From assembly GCA_025452255.1 (NCBI GenBank), contig CP104974.1, forward strand, positions 2,272,156 to 2,336,155: a stretch of 64,000 bases of DNA. Direction: 5' to 3'. The stretch comes from Devosia sp. A8/3-2 (lineage in GTDB: Bacteria; Pseudomonadota; Alphaproteobacteria; Rhizobiales; Devosiaceae). The position numbers and the translations under genes are program-made. The notes under the pieces are model-generated. The model saw only the letters and a program-made list of their open reading frames with translations, was not told the origin of the DNA and did no database searches. Positions 50,388 through 59,024 of the stretch are shown here, in pieces. How positions within the stretch are numbered: position 1 is the stretch's first letter; each line of letters begins with the position of its first letter.

Positions 50388-50918
50388 TCAGACCGGGATG
50401 TAGGTCAATCGGATCACGTCCTCGCCGATCCGGTCATGCGTCATGAGGCGGAGCGGCGGCCGGGGGCCGGCGAAATATGGCGTGCCGTGGCCCAGTACGA
50501 CGGGGTGCAGGTAGATGCGATATTCGTCGATCAGGCCAAGCTCGGTGAGGCTGCGTGCCGGGTTCGGGCCGGCCACTTCGATCTCGCCGTCGCACTCGGC
50601 CTTCAGCTTGCGGATGGCGGTCTCAAGCTCGCCTTCGACAAGGCTGGCATTGGGGCCGACCGATTTCAGCGTGCGCGAGACGACCCATTTGGGCTGTTTC
50701 CGCCAGGCGGCTGCGAAGGCCTGTTCGTCGCTGTTCCATTCGGGTTGGTCATCGTCCCAATAATGCATGAGGACGTAGACATTGCGGCCATAGATGCTGC
50801 CGGCCTGCGCTTCCGCCTCCGCGACGAAGTGGCGGAAGAGAATAGGATCGGGCGCAAATTTCATATGGTCGACATAGCCGTCGAGGGACTGGTTCATTCC
50901 AAACACGAGCTTAGCCAT
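50388..50918 (-). CDS. Dihydrofolate reductase/RibD C-terminal-fold protein, copy 1
   Basis: The 176-residue protein starts MAKLVFGMNQSLDGYVD and shows the fold landmarks WVVSRTLKSVGPNASLVEGE, the nucleotide-binding GEIEVAGPNPARSLTELGLIDEYRIYLHP and VVLGHGTPYF. This is the stand-alone RibD_C family, a reductase-like fold with mostly unknown substrates; it is not a trimethoprim-target DHFR. A second member of the family lies at 54910-55435. The frame is intact. An AGGGAG precedes the ATG. Confidence 0.85.
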   Translation of the reverse strand: MAKLVFGMNQSLDGYVDHMKFAPDPILFRHFVAEAEAQAGSIYGRNVYVLMHYWDDDQPEWNSDEQAFAAAWRKQPKWVVSRTLKSVGPNASLVEGELETAIRKLKAECDGEIEVAGPNPARSLTELGLIDEYRIYLHPVVLGHGTPYFAGPRPPLRLMTHDRIGEDVIRLTYIPV

Positions 50919-50985
50919 TACTCACTCCCTTTGCGCATGGTTGTGACGTGCTGTTCTATCCGGCAGAATAGCAGATGACGCCGCT

Positions 50986-51914
50986 ATGTCCCGTCTTTCG
51001 CTCCCGGGGTGGCCCGTGTTCCGTGTACTGCACTGGTTGATGCTACTGACGTTGCTCCTATTGCCGCAGCCGGCCCTTGGGCAGGAGGCGGATGAGGGCA
51101 CCTGTTATGCCCTAAGCGGGCAGGATATCTGCATTGCGGAGCTGAGTTATCGCGCCGATGTCTGCGCGGCCATTGCCGCCTATGCCCACCATTGGAGCCT
51201 CCCTGAGGGATTTTTCGCCCGCCTGATCTGGCAGGAAAGCCGGTTCGACCCATCGGCGCTGAGCCCGGCCGGGGCGCAGGGCATTGCCCAATTCATGCCG
51301 ACCACCGGGCGGCTGCGGGACTCGGCCAATCCGTTCGACCCGACCGAGGCGCTGGCGCGGTCGGCCGAATATCTGCGTTTTCTCGAGCTGAAATTCGGCA
51401 ATCTGGGGCTGGCCGCGGCCGCCTATAATGGTGGCGAAAACCGGATTGGCCGCTATGTCGCCAATGGCGGGGGCGCGCTGCCGGCGGAGACGCGCAACTA
51501 CGTGATGATCGTCACAGGGCATCCGGTGAGCATGTGGCTCGCCGATCCGCCGGAGGATGTGGATTATGCGCTGGACGGCGACACGGATTTTCAGGCGGCC
51601 TGCATCGACATGGCCAGCTCCATCCGCTCGCCTGATCTGACCACCAGCCCAGCCAAGTGGCAGCCATGGGGCGTGCTCATTGCACAGAATGCGGCGGCTG
51701 ACTGGCGCGGGCGCGGTTCGATGCTGTGCAGGCCAAATTTGCTAGAATTATCGGCAGCGAGGAGCTGATGCTGATCAGCGTGCGCAATCCTGCCTTTGGC
51801 AATCGCATGCGCTTTTCAGCAATGATCGGCAGGCAGAGCCGGCAGGAGGCCAATGCGCTGTGCCAGAAATTGCTGGCCGCGGGCGGCAATTGCATCGTGC
51901 AGAAGAACCAGTAG
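50986..51914 (+). CDS. Lytic transglycosylase with SLT domain (frameshifted near the C-terminus)
   Basis: About 310 residues. A signal peptide or anchor (VLHWLMLLTLLLLPQPALGQ) leads to an SLT domain with the catalytic Glu84 in LIWQESRFDPSALSPAGAQG, then IAQFMPTTG, the ALARSAEYLRFL helix and AAYNGGENRIGRYV. The enzyme cuts peptidoglycan between MurNAc and GlcNAc in the periplasm. An indel near 51715 moves the last ~70 residues to another frame: ARIIGSEELMLISVRNPAFG and RQSRQEANALCQKLLAAGG, a SPOR-like glycan-binding end. A tRNA-Leu gene lies just beyond. Confidence 0.88.
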
Positions 51915-51932
51915 AAACTGGATTTGAGCCGG

Positions 51933-52016
51933 TGGTGCGGGCGGCGGGGCTCGAACCCGCACGGCTATCGCCGAGGGATTTTAAGTCCCTTGTGTCTACC
52001 ATTTCACCACGCCCGC
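51933..52016 (-). tRNA. tRNA-Leu (anticodon UAA)
   Basis: On the minus strand the acceptor GCGGGCG pairs with CGCCCGC. The anticodon arm is GGGA-CTTAAAA-TCCC with anticodon TAA, a short variable arm CTCGGCGATAGCCG follows, and the T arm has GGTTCGAGCC. The 3' CCA is encoded. The size of 84 bases with CCA fits a class II tRNA. It reads UUA codons, rare in this GC-rich genome. No integrase or att-like duplication is seen nearby. Confidence 0.95.
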
Positions 52017-52092
52017 TTGGCCCGGTCGCCTGTGTTTGTCACAAGGGAAGGCACAAGACAATTGTTGGCGTTGATTCTGAAAGTAGCTGATT

Positions 52093-52470
52093 ATGATTGA
52101 GCGTATCGATAGCGGGATTGTGGCCGGAAGCTCGCCGGTGAATGACGCCATCAAGGCGGGCAATCAGGTTTGGCTGGTAGCGATTGCCGAGGACCCGGTG
52201 ACGGGCGAGATCGTTGCGGGCGGCATCGAAGAGCAGACGCGGCGGACGATCCAGAATTTGCAGATGGCCGTGACGGCAGCCGGTGGCACGCTGGCCAATA
52301 TCGTGCAGGTGCAGGTGTTTTTGATCGATAGCGCGGATGCCAAGGGCATGAATTCGGTCTATGCCGAATATTTCAAGCAGCCTTATCCGGTGCGGGCGAC
52401 TGTGGTGGTCAAAGAATTGCTGGCCAAGGGATTGCGCGTGGAAATGCTGGCGACGGCGGTGGTGGGGTAA
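52093..52470 (+). CDS. RidA-family (YjgF) protein
   Basis: The 125-residue protein has the RidA trimer fold: GIVAGSSPVNDAIKAGNQVWL at the start, QTRRTIQNLQMAVTAAGGTLANIVQVQVFL in the middle, and FKQPYPVRATVVVKELLAKGLRVEM at the end. The key Arg of true imine deaminases is seen in PVRATV. Many family members clear reactive enamine/imine products of PLP enzymes. It overlaps closely with the next ASCH-like gene, whose ATG follows its stop by one base, so the two are likely cotranscribed. The frame is intact. Confidence 0.88.
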   Translation: MIERIDSGIVAGSSPVNDAIKAGNQVWLVAIAEDPVTGEIVAGGIEEQTRRTIQNLQMAVTAAGGTLANIVQVQVFLIDSADAKGMNSVYAEYFKQPYPVRATVVVKELLAKGLRVEMLATAVVG

Positions 52471-52471
52471 A

Positions 52472-52756
52472 ATGCTGCTCAAGCGGGAACTGCTCGAAGA
52501 GATCAAGGCCGGCAAGGTCGATCTGATTTTTCGGCGCTGGAGCAAGCCGACGGTGAAGGCCGGCGGCACGCTCAAGACCAAGGTGGGGTTGCTGTCCATC
52601 AAGGCGATCGATGACATGTCGCCCGATGATGTGACCGATGCCGAGGCCCGGCGCGCCGGGTTCAAGGATGTCGCCGATTTTCGAAAATGGCTCGATACGA
52701 TGAAGCCGGGACATTTGTTCCAGCGGATCGAGGTTGGGTATTTGGGAGAGGTATAG
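52472..52756 (+). CDS. ASCH/PUA-like small protein
   Basis: The 94-residue protein begins LLKRELLEEIKAGKVDLIFRRW and continues TVKAGGTLKTKVGLLSIKAI, with an acidic segment DVTDAEARRAGFKDVADFRKWL. This order (basic strand, KAG or PG turn, then the E-A-R-R-A-G-F helix) resembles the ASCH branch of the PUA fold, which binds RNA or modified bases; the match is from memory. The start ATG lies one base after the RidA stop. No catalytic residues can be named. Confidence 0.6.
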   Translation: MLLKRELLEEIKAGKVDLIFRRWSKPTVKAGGTLKTKVGLLSIKAIDDMSPDDVTDAEARRAGFKDVADFRKWLDTMKPGHLFQRIEVGYLGEV

Positions 52757-52771
52757 GCCTCGCCGGCCGTT

Positions 52772-53824
52772 CTAAAGTCCCAGTTTCAGGACCTCATAGC
52801 CGCGTTGCATGACCGCGTTGTTCTGGCCGGCGAAGCGTTTGGCGGTGTCGGCCAAGGTTTCGCCTTCGACCTCGATGGTGACCACGGCGACGAAGAAAGA
52901 CGCCACGGTTTCCACTGCGATACTGGGCTGGGTATCGGCGGTATTGGGCTGAGCGAGGAGCCGGTCGGCGACAATGACGCCGGCCTGTTGGGCCTGTTCC
53001 GCGGTGCCAAATGGCAGGGCGATACGGATGGCCCCGCCGTCCCGGTCCTGCGTCAGGGCGATGATGGCATGGGGGAAGACCGGCAACGCGGCCGTGGCGG
53101 GCTGCTTGGTTTTGGCCGAATCCGGGTTGAGCAGGACTCGGGCTGGGTCGCCGACATCAAGGAAGCCGACGGCGTTCCAGCCGATGGCGGTGTCGAGCCA
53201 GCTTGAGCCGCTGGCTCGGCGCAGGCCGGCAATGGTGGCGCGCCAGAGGGCGGTTGTGGCGCCCGGATTTTCGAGATTGGTGAGTGCGGTGCGCAATTCG
53301 GGCCAACCGGCGGTACGGAGCAGGAAATCCTCGCCCAGCGCCGGGCGTTGGGCCTTGCCCATGCCGCTGCCGAGCAGGTCATCTGCAGTGGCGAGATCGA
53401 GGGCGTAGTCTTCGCCCTTGCTCATGACCGTCAGGCTGGCGACTTCGGAGCGGGTGAAACCGCGTTTAGTCAGGGCTGCCTCGGTGGCGTCGAGGAAGCC
53501 GGGCTTGCCGAACAGCACGGTCAGCTGACGCGGCGGCTGGCCGGTGCTGAGCATGCCGACGACTTGGGGGAAATCGATGCCCGTGCTGGGCTCGACACCC
53601 GTGCTGTCGATCAGGGCGTTGAGCAGGACATAATCGTCAGTGCCGTAGAGGGCGGGGTTATCTTGGGTGAACCCGCCCAGTGGCGCAACATAGGTGAAGA
53701 CCAGCGGATTTTGCGGGTCATCGGTAAATAGCGGGGCGAAGCGCTCGAGCTGGTCGAAGGCGGTCGCGGCTTGCGGCGTGACGGCAATGGTCAGGGCGAT
53801 CAAGGTGGCGAGAATCTTGTTCAT
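52772..53824 (-). CDS. Secreted protein of unknown function (350 residues)
   Basis: A signal peptide (MNKILATLIALTIAVTPQAATA) is followed by FDQLERFAPLFTDDPQNPLVF. The mature part has LNALIDSTGVEPSTGIDFPQVVGM, LTVLFGKPGFLDATEAALTKRGF, SSWLDTAIGWNAVGFLDV and a C-terminal AKRFAGQNNAVMQRGYEVL. No cysteine and no catalytic motif are evident, and I do not recognise the family. The start was placed at the signal-peptide Met (53824), since the 55 residues before it are proline-rich and look noncoding. It lies 38 bases before the pseudouridine synthase stop on the same strand. Confidence 0.75.
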   Translation of the reverse strand: MNKILATLIALTIAVTPQAATAFDQLERFAPLFTDDPQNPLVFTYVAPLGGFTQDNPALYGTDDYVLLNALIDSTGVEPSTGIDFPQVVGMLSTGQPPRQLTVLFGKPGFLDATEAALTKRGFTRSEVASLTVMSKGEDYALDLATADDLLGSGMGKAQRPALGEDFLLRTAGWPELRTALTNLENPGATTALWRATIAGLRRASGSSWLDTAIGWNAVGFLDVGDPARVLLNPDSAKTKQPATAALPVFPHAIIALTQDRDGGAIRIALPFGTAEQAQQAGVIVADRLLAQPNTADTQPSIAVETVASFFVAVVTIEVEGETLADTAKRFAGQNNAVMQRGYEVLKLGL

Positions 53825-53861
53825 GGCGCCAGAATAACCGGGAGCCGAAAACCCGGCGAGC

Positions 53862-54533
53862 CTAAAATGGCGTGGGGGCGGTGAACACCATGAACTCGCC
53901 GCTGGTGGGGTGGGTAAAGCCCAGTTCGGCGGCGTGTAGCTGCAGGCGATCGGCGGCGGCGAAACTGGCAGAATCGCCATAAAATGCATCGCCCAGAATC
54001 ACATGGCCGATGGCCTTCATGTGAACCCGCAATTGATGGGTGCGGCCGGTGAGGGGGTGGAGGCGGACGCGGGTGACGTCGGCCTCGCGCTCCATGACGC
54101 TCCATTCGGTCTGCGAGGGGCGGCCGTTTTCGTAATCGACGCGCTGGCGGGGCTTGTTGTCCCAATCGGTGGCGAGGGGAAGATCGACCGGGCCTGCATC
54201 TTCTTCGATCAGTCCGGCGACGCGGGCGACATAGCTCTTGGTGGCCTTGCGATGCTCGAACTGGCTGCCGATGCGGCCATGGACGCGCTTGTTGAGCGCC
54301 ATGACGAGGACGCCGGACGTATCCTTATCAAGCCGATGCACGATGCCGGCGGTGGGCCGAGTCTGGCGGGCGCGGTATTCCACGCAATCCCACAAGGATG
54401 GGTCCTTGCCGGGCACGGTGAGCAGGCCGCTCTGTTTGTCCAACACCGAGATATCATCGTCCTGATAAAGCACGTTCAGATAGGGATCGAGCGGGGGAAA
54501 ATAATCGAGCAATGTGGGCATGGGACCGGGCAT
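53862..54533 (-). CDS. RluA-family pseudouridine synthase
   Basis: The 223-residue protein has the RluA motifs: VLYQDDDISVLDKQSGLLTVPG, the catalytic Asp in GIVHRLDKDTSGVLVMA (residues 63-79), LHPLTGRTHQLRVHMKAIGH and HAAELGFTHPTSGE. It lacks an S4 domain, like the short RluA that modifies tRNA U32 and 23S U746. The start at ATG 54533 or the ATG four codons later are both possible. Function on RNA is inferred from the family. The frame is intact. Confidence 0.9.
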   Translation of the reverse strand: MPGPMPTLLDYFPPLDPYLNVLYQDDDISVLDKQSGLLTVPGKDPSLWDCVEYRARQTRPTAGIVHRLDKDTSGVLVMALNKRVHGRIGSQFEHRKATKSYVARVAGLIEEDAGPVDLPLATDWDNKPRQRVDYENGRPSQTEWSVMEREADVTRVRLHPLTGRTHQLRVHMKAIGHVILGDAFYGDSASFAAADRLQLHAAELGFTHPTSGEFMVFTAPTPF

Positions 54534-54615
54534 GAGGGCCGTTTACCAGAGAGTGCCGATTTGACCAACTCTTCGAGATCGGCAGCCGCAATCGGCTTTG
54601 TGATCGGACTGAGGT

Positions 54616-54640
54616 GGAACCGGCCATGGGCGCGGACGTT
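54616..54640 (+). promoter_or_regulatory. EcfG-type general stress promoter upstream of csbD
   Basis: GGAAC at 54616-54620, sixteen bases, then CGTT at 54637-54640 matches the sigma-EcfG consensus GGAAC-N16/17-CGTT. The gene downstream codes for a CsbD-type stress protein, a usual member of this regulon. Confidence 0.75.
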
Positions 54641-54676
54641 TTGCCTGCACGACATTACGAGCACGAGGAGCACGTC

Positions 54677-54858
54677 ATGCACAAAGATCAGATCAAAGGC
54701 GCGGGCAAACAGATCAAGGGCGCTGTCAAGGATGCCGTTGGCGGAATGACCGGGAATGACCGGATGAAGGCCGAAGGCAAGATGGATAAGGCTATAGGCA
54801 AAATGCAGGAAAAGGTGGGCGAAGCCAAGGACCGGACGCGACGACGCTCAAGCATTGA
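54677..54858 (+). CDS. CsbD-family stress protein (frameshifted at the end)
   Basis: A protein of about 60 residues with the CsbD repeats: MHKDQIKGAGKQIKGAVKDA, TGNDRMKAEGKMDKAIGKMQ and KVGEAKD. One base is off near 54830; the other frame ends DATTLKH at 54858, which fits family members that end in LKH. In the given frame the stop is at 54874. GAGGAG stands before the ATG. The EcfG-type promoter 60 bases upstream and a terminator behind make it a single stress-induced unit. The molecular role of CsbD proteins is unknown. Confidence 0.88.
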
Positions 54859-54875
54859 TCCCACCGCATTCTGAA

Positions 54876-54904
54876 AGAGCCGCCCGTCATGGGCGGCTTT
54901 TTTG
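54876..54904 (+). terminator. Terminator of csbD
   Basis: AGAGCCGCCC and GGGCGGCTTTTTT pair around GTCAT and have a six-T tail, about 20 bases after the restored csbD stop. Confidence 0.9.
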
Positions 54905-54909
54905 TTGAT

Positions 54910-55435
54910 TCAGTCGAAACTGTAATGCAGGCGGGCGCAGCTGGCGTGGAGCGCCTGTGCCGAAATCAGCTTGGCGGTGGACCGCAGGCCGGTTGGCGGA
55001 AACAGCGGGATGCCGCCGCCGATGATTTCGGAGATGAGGTAGATTTCGATCTCGTCCAGAGCGCCTTGCTCCATGAAGGTCATCTGCAGCTTGCCGCCAC
55101 CCAACATCCACACGTCGCCATCGTCGAGTGTGCGCAATTCGGCGATCAGCGCCGGTATGTCAGAACGCGTCTCAAGCGGACCCTTGGGATTGTCGATGGG
55201 GCGGGAGGTGACGACGATCACGCGTTTGCCATCGTATTCCCACGCGCCGGGATAGCGCGATCCAGTCATAGGTGGCGCGCCCCATCACCACGGTGCGGAT
55301 GCGGGCGATGAAATTGCGATAGTCGTGCTCGCCCAGATTGAGATCGGGTTGCTGGGTGAGCCAATCGAGGTTTTCATCTGCGGTGGCGATAAAGCCATCG
55401 AGACTGGATGCGATGTAACCGACGATTCTGGCCAT
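54910..55435 (-). CDS. Dihydrofolate reductase/RibD C-terminal-fold protein, copy 2 (frameshifted)
   Basis: About 175 residues. The start ARIVGYIASSLDGFIATADENLDWL and the strand TVVMGRATYDW are typical of this YyaP/RibD_C branch. After a break near 55265 the other frame carries KRVIVVTSRPIDNPKGPLE, DGDVWMLGGGKLQ with the dinucleotide-binding Gly run, and YLISEIIGGGIPLFPP. The family is the same as that of the gene at 50388, but the two differ in length and motifs. The substrate is unknown. Confidence 0.83.
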
Positions 55436-55561
55436 TTGCCTGCTCCTGTGGCGTTGTATGAATGCGGTTTGGCCAAGTTTTGCGACAGGATGTGTCAGTA
55501 GGGTGATGTGGGACTCGCCTTGGCTCTGGCAAGCAGCGGGTTCCGGTCATAGGATTGCTCT

Positions 55562-56099
55562 ATGGAAACCACGATTTTTGAAACGGCTTTGGGCGAATTC
55601 GGCATTGGCTGGACCGATGCGGGATTGGCGCGACTGCAATTGCCGGGGATGGAGCGGGACGGGCTTGAACAGCGGATCAATCGCGGTGGCGCGCAACCCG
55701 GCGAGCCGAACCGGGATATCGAGGCGCTGATCAATAGAATCGAGGATTATGCCGAGGGGGCTGCGGTGGATTTCAGCGCCGTGCCGCTCGATCTGACAGG
55801 CGTGCCGGAATTCCATCGGCGGGCTTATGCGCTGCTGCTGGGAATTGGCTGGGGCGAGACGACGACCTACGGGGCGCTGGCGCGGCAGCTGGGCGATGTA
55901 ACCCTGTCGCGCGCAGTGGGGGCGGCGATGGGCGCCAACCCCATTCCGCTGGTTATTCCATGCCATCGGGTGTTGGGCCAGCGATGGCAAGCCGGGCGGC
56001 TTTTCGGCGCCGGGAGGAGCGGAATCCAAGCTCAGGATGTTGTCGCTGGAGGGCGTTGCGGTGGGCGCACCGGCCGGGCAGATGACGTTCGGGTTTTAG
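55562..56099 (+). CDS. ogt: Methylated-DNA--protein-cysteine S-methyltransferase (frameshifted)
   Basis: The protein of about 179 residues repairs O6-alkylguanine by moving the alkyl group to its own Cys. It shows ETTIFETALGEFGIGWTDAG, FHRRAYALLLGIGWGETTTYGALA, ARQLGDVTLSRAVGAAMGAN and the active site PIPLVIPCHRVLG. A missing base just after this site (near 55985) shifts the frame; the other frame continues DGKPGGFSAPGGAESKLRML and ends QMTFGF at 56099. Without correction the frame would run on into the CHAD gene. The closing GGFSAPGG...K block is the usual end of the family. Confidence 0.92.
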
Positions 56100-56107
56100 G
56101 CGAGATC

Positions 56108-57016
56108 ATGGCTTTTCGTTTCAAGCAGCAAAATAGTATCGGCAAGCAAGTACGGGCGATTGCCGGTGAACAGATCGCCAAGGCGCTGGCCGAGTGCGAG
56201 GCTGGCGCTGGGAATTTGGACAAGACGGTGCATGGTCTGCGTCGGCGCTGCAAGAAGTTACGTGGGCTGTTGCGGTTGATCGAGCCGCATTTCAAGGGTT
56301 TTGCGCCGGAGAACCGTGCCTTTCGCGATGCTGCGGACGGATTGGCGGGCGCGCGGGATGCGGCGGTCACGCTCGAGACCTTCGATGCGCTGGTGACATT
56401 TGATGCCAAGCGTGGCGAGAAGGCCCGGCTTGACGTGGCATTGGCCCGGCGGGCGCATGAATTGTTGCGTGATCGTGTCGGGGCTGGGCCGGACGCGGAG
56501 CAGGGCCGGCAATTGCTTTTGACCTTTGCCGGCATCATGCGTGCGGCCGGGAAGCGGGCCGAGGATTGGTCGATTGGCGGCAAGGGTTTTTCCCGGATCG
56601 AAGACGGGCTGGACGCGACCTATCGCCAGATGCGCGATGGCATGCGGCTGGCGGCAGAGGATTTGACGGCCGAGGCGCTGCATGACTGGCGCAAGGACAC
56701 CAAATATCATTGGCATCATGTGAGCCTGTTTGAGGGCTGTGCGCCCGATCTGCTGGCCGGCCGCAAGACGCTGCTGGACCAATTGGGGGAATTGCTGGGG
56801 GACCACCACAACCCGGCCGTGCTGGATGAAACGCTGATGGCGGCGCGCGGACTGACCGGAAGCGAAGTGGTGACCGTCCAGCGGGCGATCGTGGATCGGC
56901 AGGCGGGGCTGGCCGAGCAGGCGTTTGCGTTGGGCCGGCAATTAACGGCGGAGAAGCCGGGCACGCTGCGGCGGCGGTTTGAACAATATTGGGCATTGTT
57001 GCCGGTGGAGACATAG
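56108..57016 (+). CDS. CHAD-domain protein
   Basis: The 302-residue protein has two helical CHAD halves: KTVHGLRRRCKKLRGLLRLI in the first and EALHDWRKDTKYHWHHVSLF in the second, each with the conserved H..R...K face, then LGELLGDHHNPAVLDE. CHAD domains bind polyphosphate and associate with polyphosphate granules. The ATG at 56108 follows the restored ogt stop by eight bases. The next gene, one base beyond its stop, codes for a CYTH domain, which in E. coli YgiF is fused to CHAD in one chain. The frame is intact. Confidence 0.88.
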   Translation: MAFRFKQQNSIGKQVRAIAGEQIAKALAECEAGAGNLDKTVHGLRRRCKKLRGLLRLIEPHFKGFAPENRAFRDAADGLAGARDAAVTLETFDALVTFDAKRGEKARLDVALARRAHELLRDRVGAGPDAEQGRQLLLTFAGIMRAAGKRAEDWSIGGKGFSRIEDGLDATYRQMRDGMRLAAEDLTAEALHDWRKDTKYHWHHVSLFEGCAPDLLAGRKTLLDQLGELLGDHHNPAVLDETLMAARGLTGSEVVTVQRAIVDRQAGLAEQAFALGRQLTAEKPGTLRRRFEQYWALLPVET

Positions 57017-57017
57017 C

Positions 57018-57483
57018 GTGGCGCAGGAAATCGAACGCAAATTCTCGGTGACCGGCGATGGATGGGCGGCGCTGGCGACCAGCAGTTCGCTGCTGCGGCA
57101 GGGCTATCTGTCGTCCAACGCCAAGGCGACTGTGCGGGTGCGCAGCAAGGATGACCAGAAGGCGGCATTGACGCTCAAGGGCGCGGCGCAGGGCATTTCG
57201 CGGGCCGAATATGAATATGACATTCCCATCGAAGACGCGGGAATTGCTGGCAATAGCGGCGCCACAAGTGCTGGAAAAGCGGCGGCATATTGTGCCGTTT
57301 GGCGGGCTAACTCGGGAGGTCGACGTGTTCGAGGGGCGGCATGCGGGGCTGGTAATCGCCGAGGTGGAGCTGGAGAGCGAGGACCAGCACGTCGCGCTGC
57401 CCGATTGGGTGGGAACCGAAGTCAGCGCGGATGAGCGGTATTTCAATGCCAGCCTGGCGCGAAGTGATGGCGTGCCGAAATAA
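57018..57483 (+). CDS. CYTH-domain (triphosphate tunnel metalloenzyme) protein (frameshifted)
   Basis: About 155 residues. The ExExK signature EIERKF stands at positions 4-9, followed by RQGYLSS, VRVRSKDDQKAALTLKG, and after a break near 57240 RRHIVPFGGLTREVDVFEG and LVIAEVELESEDQHVALP with the paired acidic residues. The enzymes hydrolyse or bind triphosphates (inorganic triphosphate, thiamine triphosphate, cAMP-type products). GTG 57018 is the start, one base after the CHAD stop. The pair is the split form of a CYTH-CHAD protein, pointing to polyphosphate or triphosphate handling. Confidence 0.88.
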
Positions 57484-57495
57484 TGCGGTGAGCGG

Positions 57496-58464
57496 ATGAC
57501 GGCGGCGGCGGATCGGGATAGGTCAGGTAGTCTTCCCAAGCCGCAGGTTCGCCACTTGTCTGTCACCAAATCCAATCCCACGGCGGCCTTATGGCTCGCA
57601 ACCTTCGGCCCGGTGGCCATGGCGGCGATGTCGGCGGCCATTCATGAGGCGGCCAAGGTCGCGCCGGTCGGGCAATTGGTGTTCTGGCGCAGCTTCGTGG
57701 CGCTGGTGCCTATTGTTGCCTACATGGCATTGCGCGGACAGATCGGGCCATCGCTGCGCACCAGATATCCGCATAAGCACCTGATCCGCGGGCTGCTGGG
57801 CTGTGTGGTCATGGTGTTGTCATTCATCTCGCTGGCCTATCTGTCGGTCGGGGTAGCGACGGCGCTGACCTATCTAGCGCCGATCTTTTCGATTTTTGCG
57901 GCGATGGTGTTTCTGCGCGAGCGGCCGGTCGTGACGGTGTTTGCGGGCGTGGCGCTGGGCTTTGCCGGCATATTGCTGATGCTGTTTCCGGCGCTGCTGG
58001 GAGCCGAGCTGCGCGACGGCACGCTGATCGGAATTGCCGCAGCGATTGGTATGGCTGCCGCCAATGCGCTGTCGCGGGTGCAGGTCAAGGATTTGACGCG
58101 CACCGATCCGCCAGCCAGCATTGCGCTATCATTTGCGGTGATCTGCAGTCTTGCCGGGCTGGTATCGAGCCTGTGGGGGTGGGCGGAACTCGACGTTTCT
58201 GCGTTTGCGCTGCTGATTGGCGCGGGTGTGCTGGGCGGCATGGGGCATGTGCTGATGATGGAGGCGACTGCGCGAGCGCCGGTATCGCTGCTGGCGGCCT
58301 ATGAATATACCGGCATCATCTGGGCATTTCTGTTCGATATCGTGCTGCTGGGTGTGGGGCTGGATGGCTGGACCGTCGCCGGCGCGGTCGTCGTGGTGGG
58401 CGCTGCGGCGCTGGTGGCCTATGGGCAGGGGCGGTTTGCCAGCAAGCCCGTGGCAGCTGAGTAA
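57496..58464 (+). CDS. DMT-superfamily transporter, EamA type, copy 3
   Basis: The 322-residue protein has ten hydrophobic helices and a hydrophilic N-terminal stretch of about 25 residues. Features include HEAAKVAPVGQLVFWRSFVAL, LRERPVVTVFAGVALGFAGILLML and the second EamA repeat ending EYTGIIWAFLFDIVLLG. It resembles RhaT/RarD-like small-molecule exporters. It starts 12 bases after the CYTH stop and may be cotranscribed, but nothing links it in function. It is not closely similar to the two EamA copies at 10-12 kb. The frame is intact. Confidence 0.85.
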   Translation: MTAAADRDRSGSLPKPQVRHLSVTKSNPTAALWLATFGPVAMAAMSAAIHEAAKVAPVGQLVFWRSFVALVPIVAYMALRGQIGPSLRTRYPHKHLIRGLLGCVVMVLSFISLAYLSVGVATALTYLAPIFSIFAAMVFLRERPVVTVFAGVALGFAGILLMLFPALLGAELRDGTLIGIAAAIGMAAANALSRVQVKDLTRTDPPASIALSFAVICSLAGLVSSLWGWAELDVSAFALLIGAGVLGGMGHVLMMEATARAPVSLLAAYEYTGIIWAFLFDIVLLGVGLDGWTVAGAVVVVGAAALVAYGQGRFASKPVAAE

Positions 58465-58470
58465 GGCCGG

Positions 58471-59012
58471 CTATTGCCAGCGCTTGAAGCTCTTGAGGTG
58501 GTCGAGCGATTTGAGCACGGTCTGGGTAATCTTTTCGACGCTGTCGGTGACCGGTACGGGCAGCACGTTCTCGCTGGCCGGGTCGGGCACTTCGAGGGTG
58601 GCGAACTGGCTGTCGAGTAGGCTCGTTGGCATATATTCATGCTGGCGGCGGGCCATGCGCTCGGCAATGACCTCCTTGGTGCCGTCCAGATAAACAAACA
58701 GGATAGGTTCGCCCGCCTGCTCGACGAGGAAATCGCGATAGCTCCGGCGGAGAGCCGAGCAGAGCCGGCGGCGGCCCCTTGCGGTCGGCTGCTTCATGCA
58801 GCGCCTTGGCCAGCTTTTCGAGCCGGGGCCAACGGTCTTCGTCGGTCAGGGGAATGCCTGAGCGCATTTTTTTCGACATTGGCTTCGGGATGGTAGCCGT
58901 CGCCATCAAGGAACGGCACATGCAGCCGGCGGGCAATGGACTGACCCACTGTGGATTTGCCGGACGAGCTGACACCCATGACGATGATGATGCGGGCAGG
59001 GATGAGGGACAT
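58471..59012 (-). CDS. gntK: Gluconokinase (frameshifted)
   Basis: About 180 residues. The P-loop IIIVMGVSSSGKSTVGQSIA and LHVPFLDGDGYHPEANVEKM-like block open the protein. Breaks near 58870 and 58785 lead to frames with PLTDEDRWPRLEKLAKALHE, then ACSALRRSYRDFLV (the CSALK-type motif), FVYLDGTKEVIAERMARRQH and EYMPTSLLDSQFATLE. GntK makes 6-phosphogluconate from gluconate and ATP. It is followed upstream by an SDR of gluconate 5-dehydrogenase type, and gnd is divergent, so the three make a gluconate use module. Confidence 0.92.
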
Positions 59013-59024
59013 AAACGCTCCCGG

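Noticed and set aside
50388..50918. Trimethoprim-resistance DHFR
   Set aside because: The sequence belongs to the RibD C-terminal-like branch and lacks the folate-binding pattern of true FolA/DfrA enzymes.
51933..52016. tRNA-Leu as the attachment site of an integrated element
   Set aside because: No integrase, no duplicate of the tRNA end and ordinary genes on both sides.
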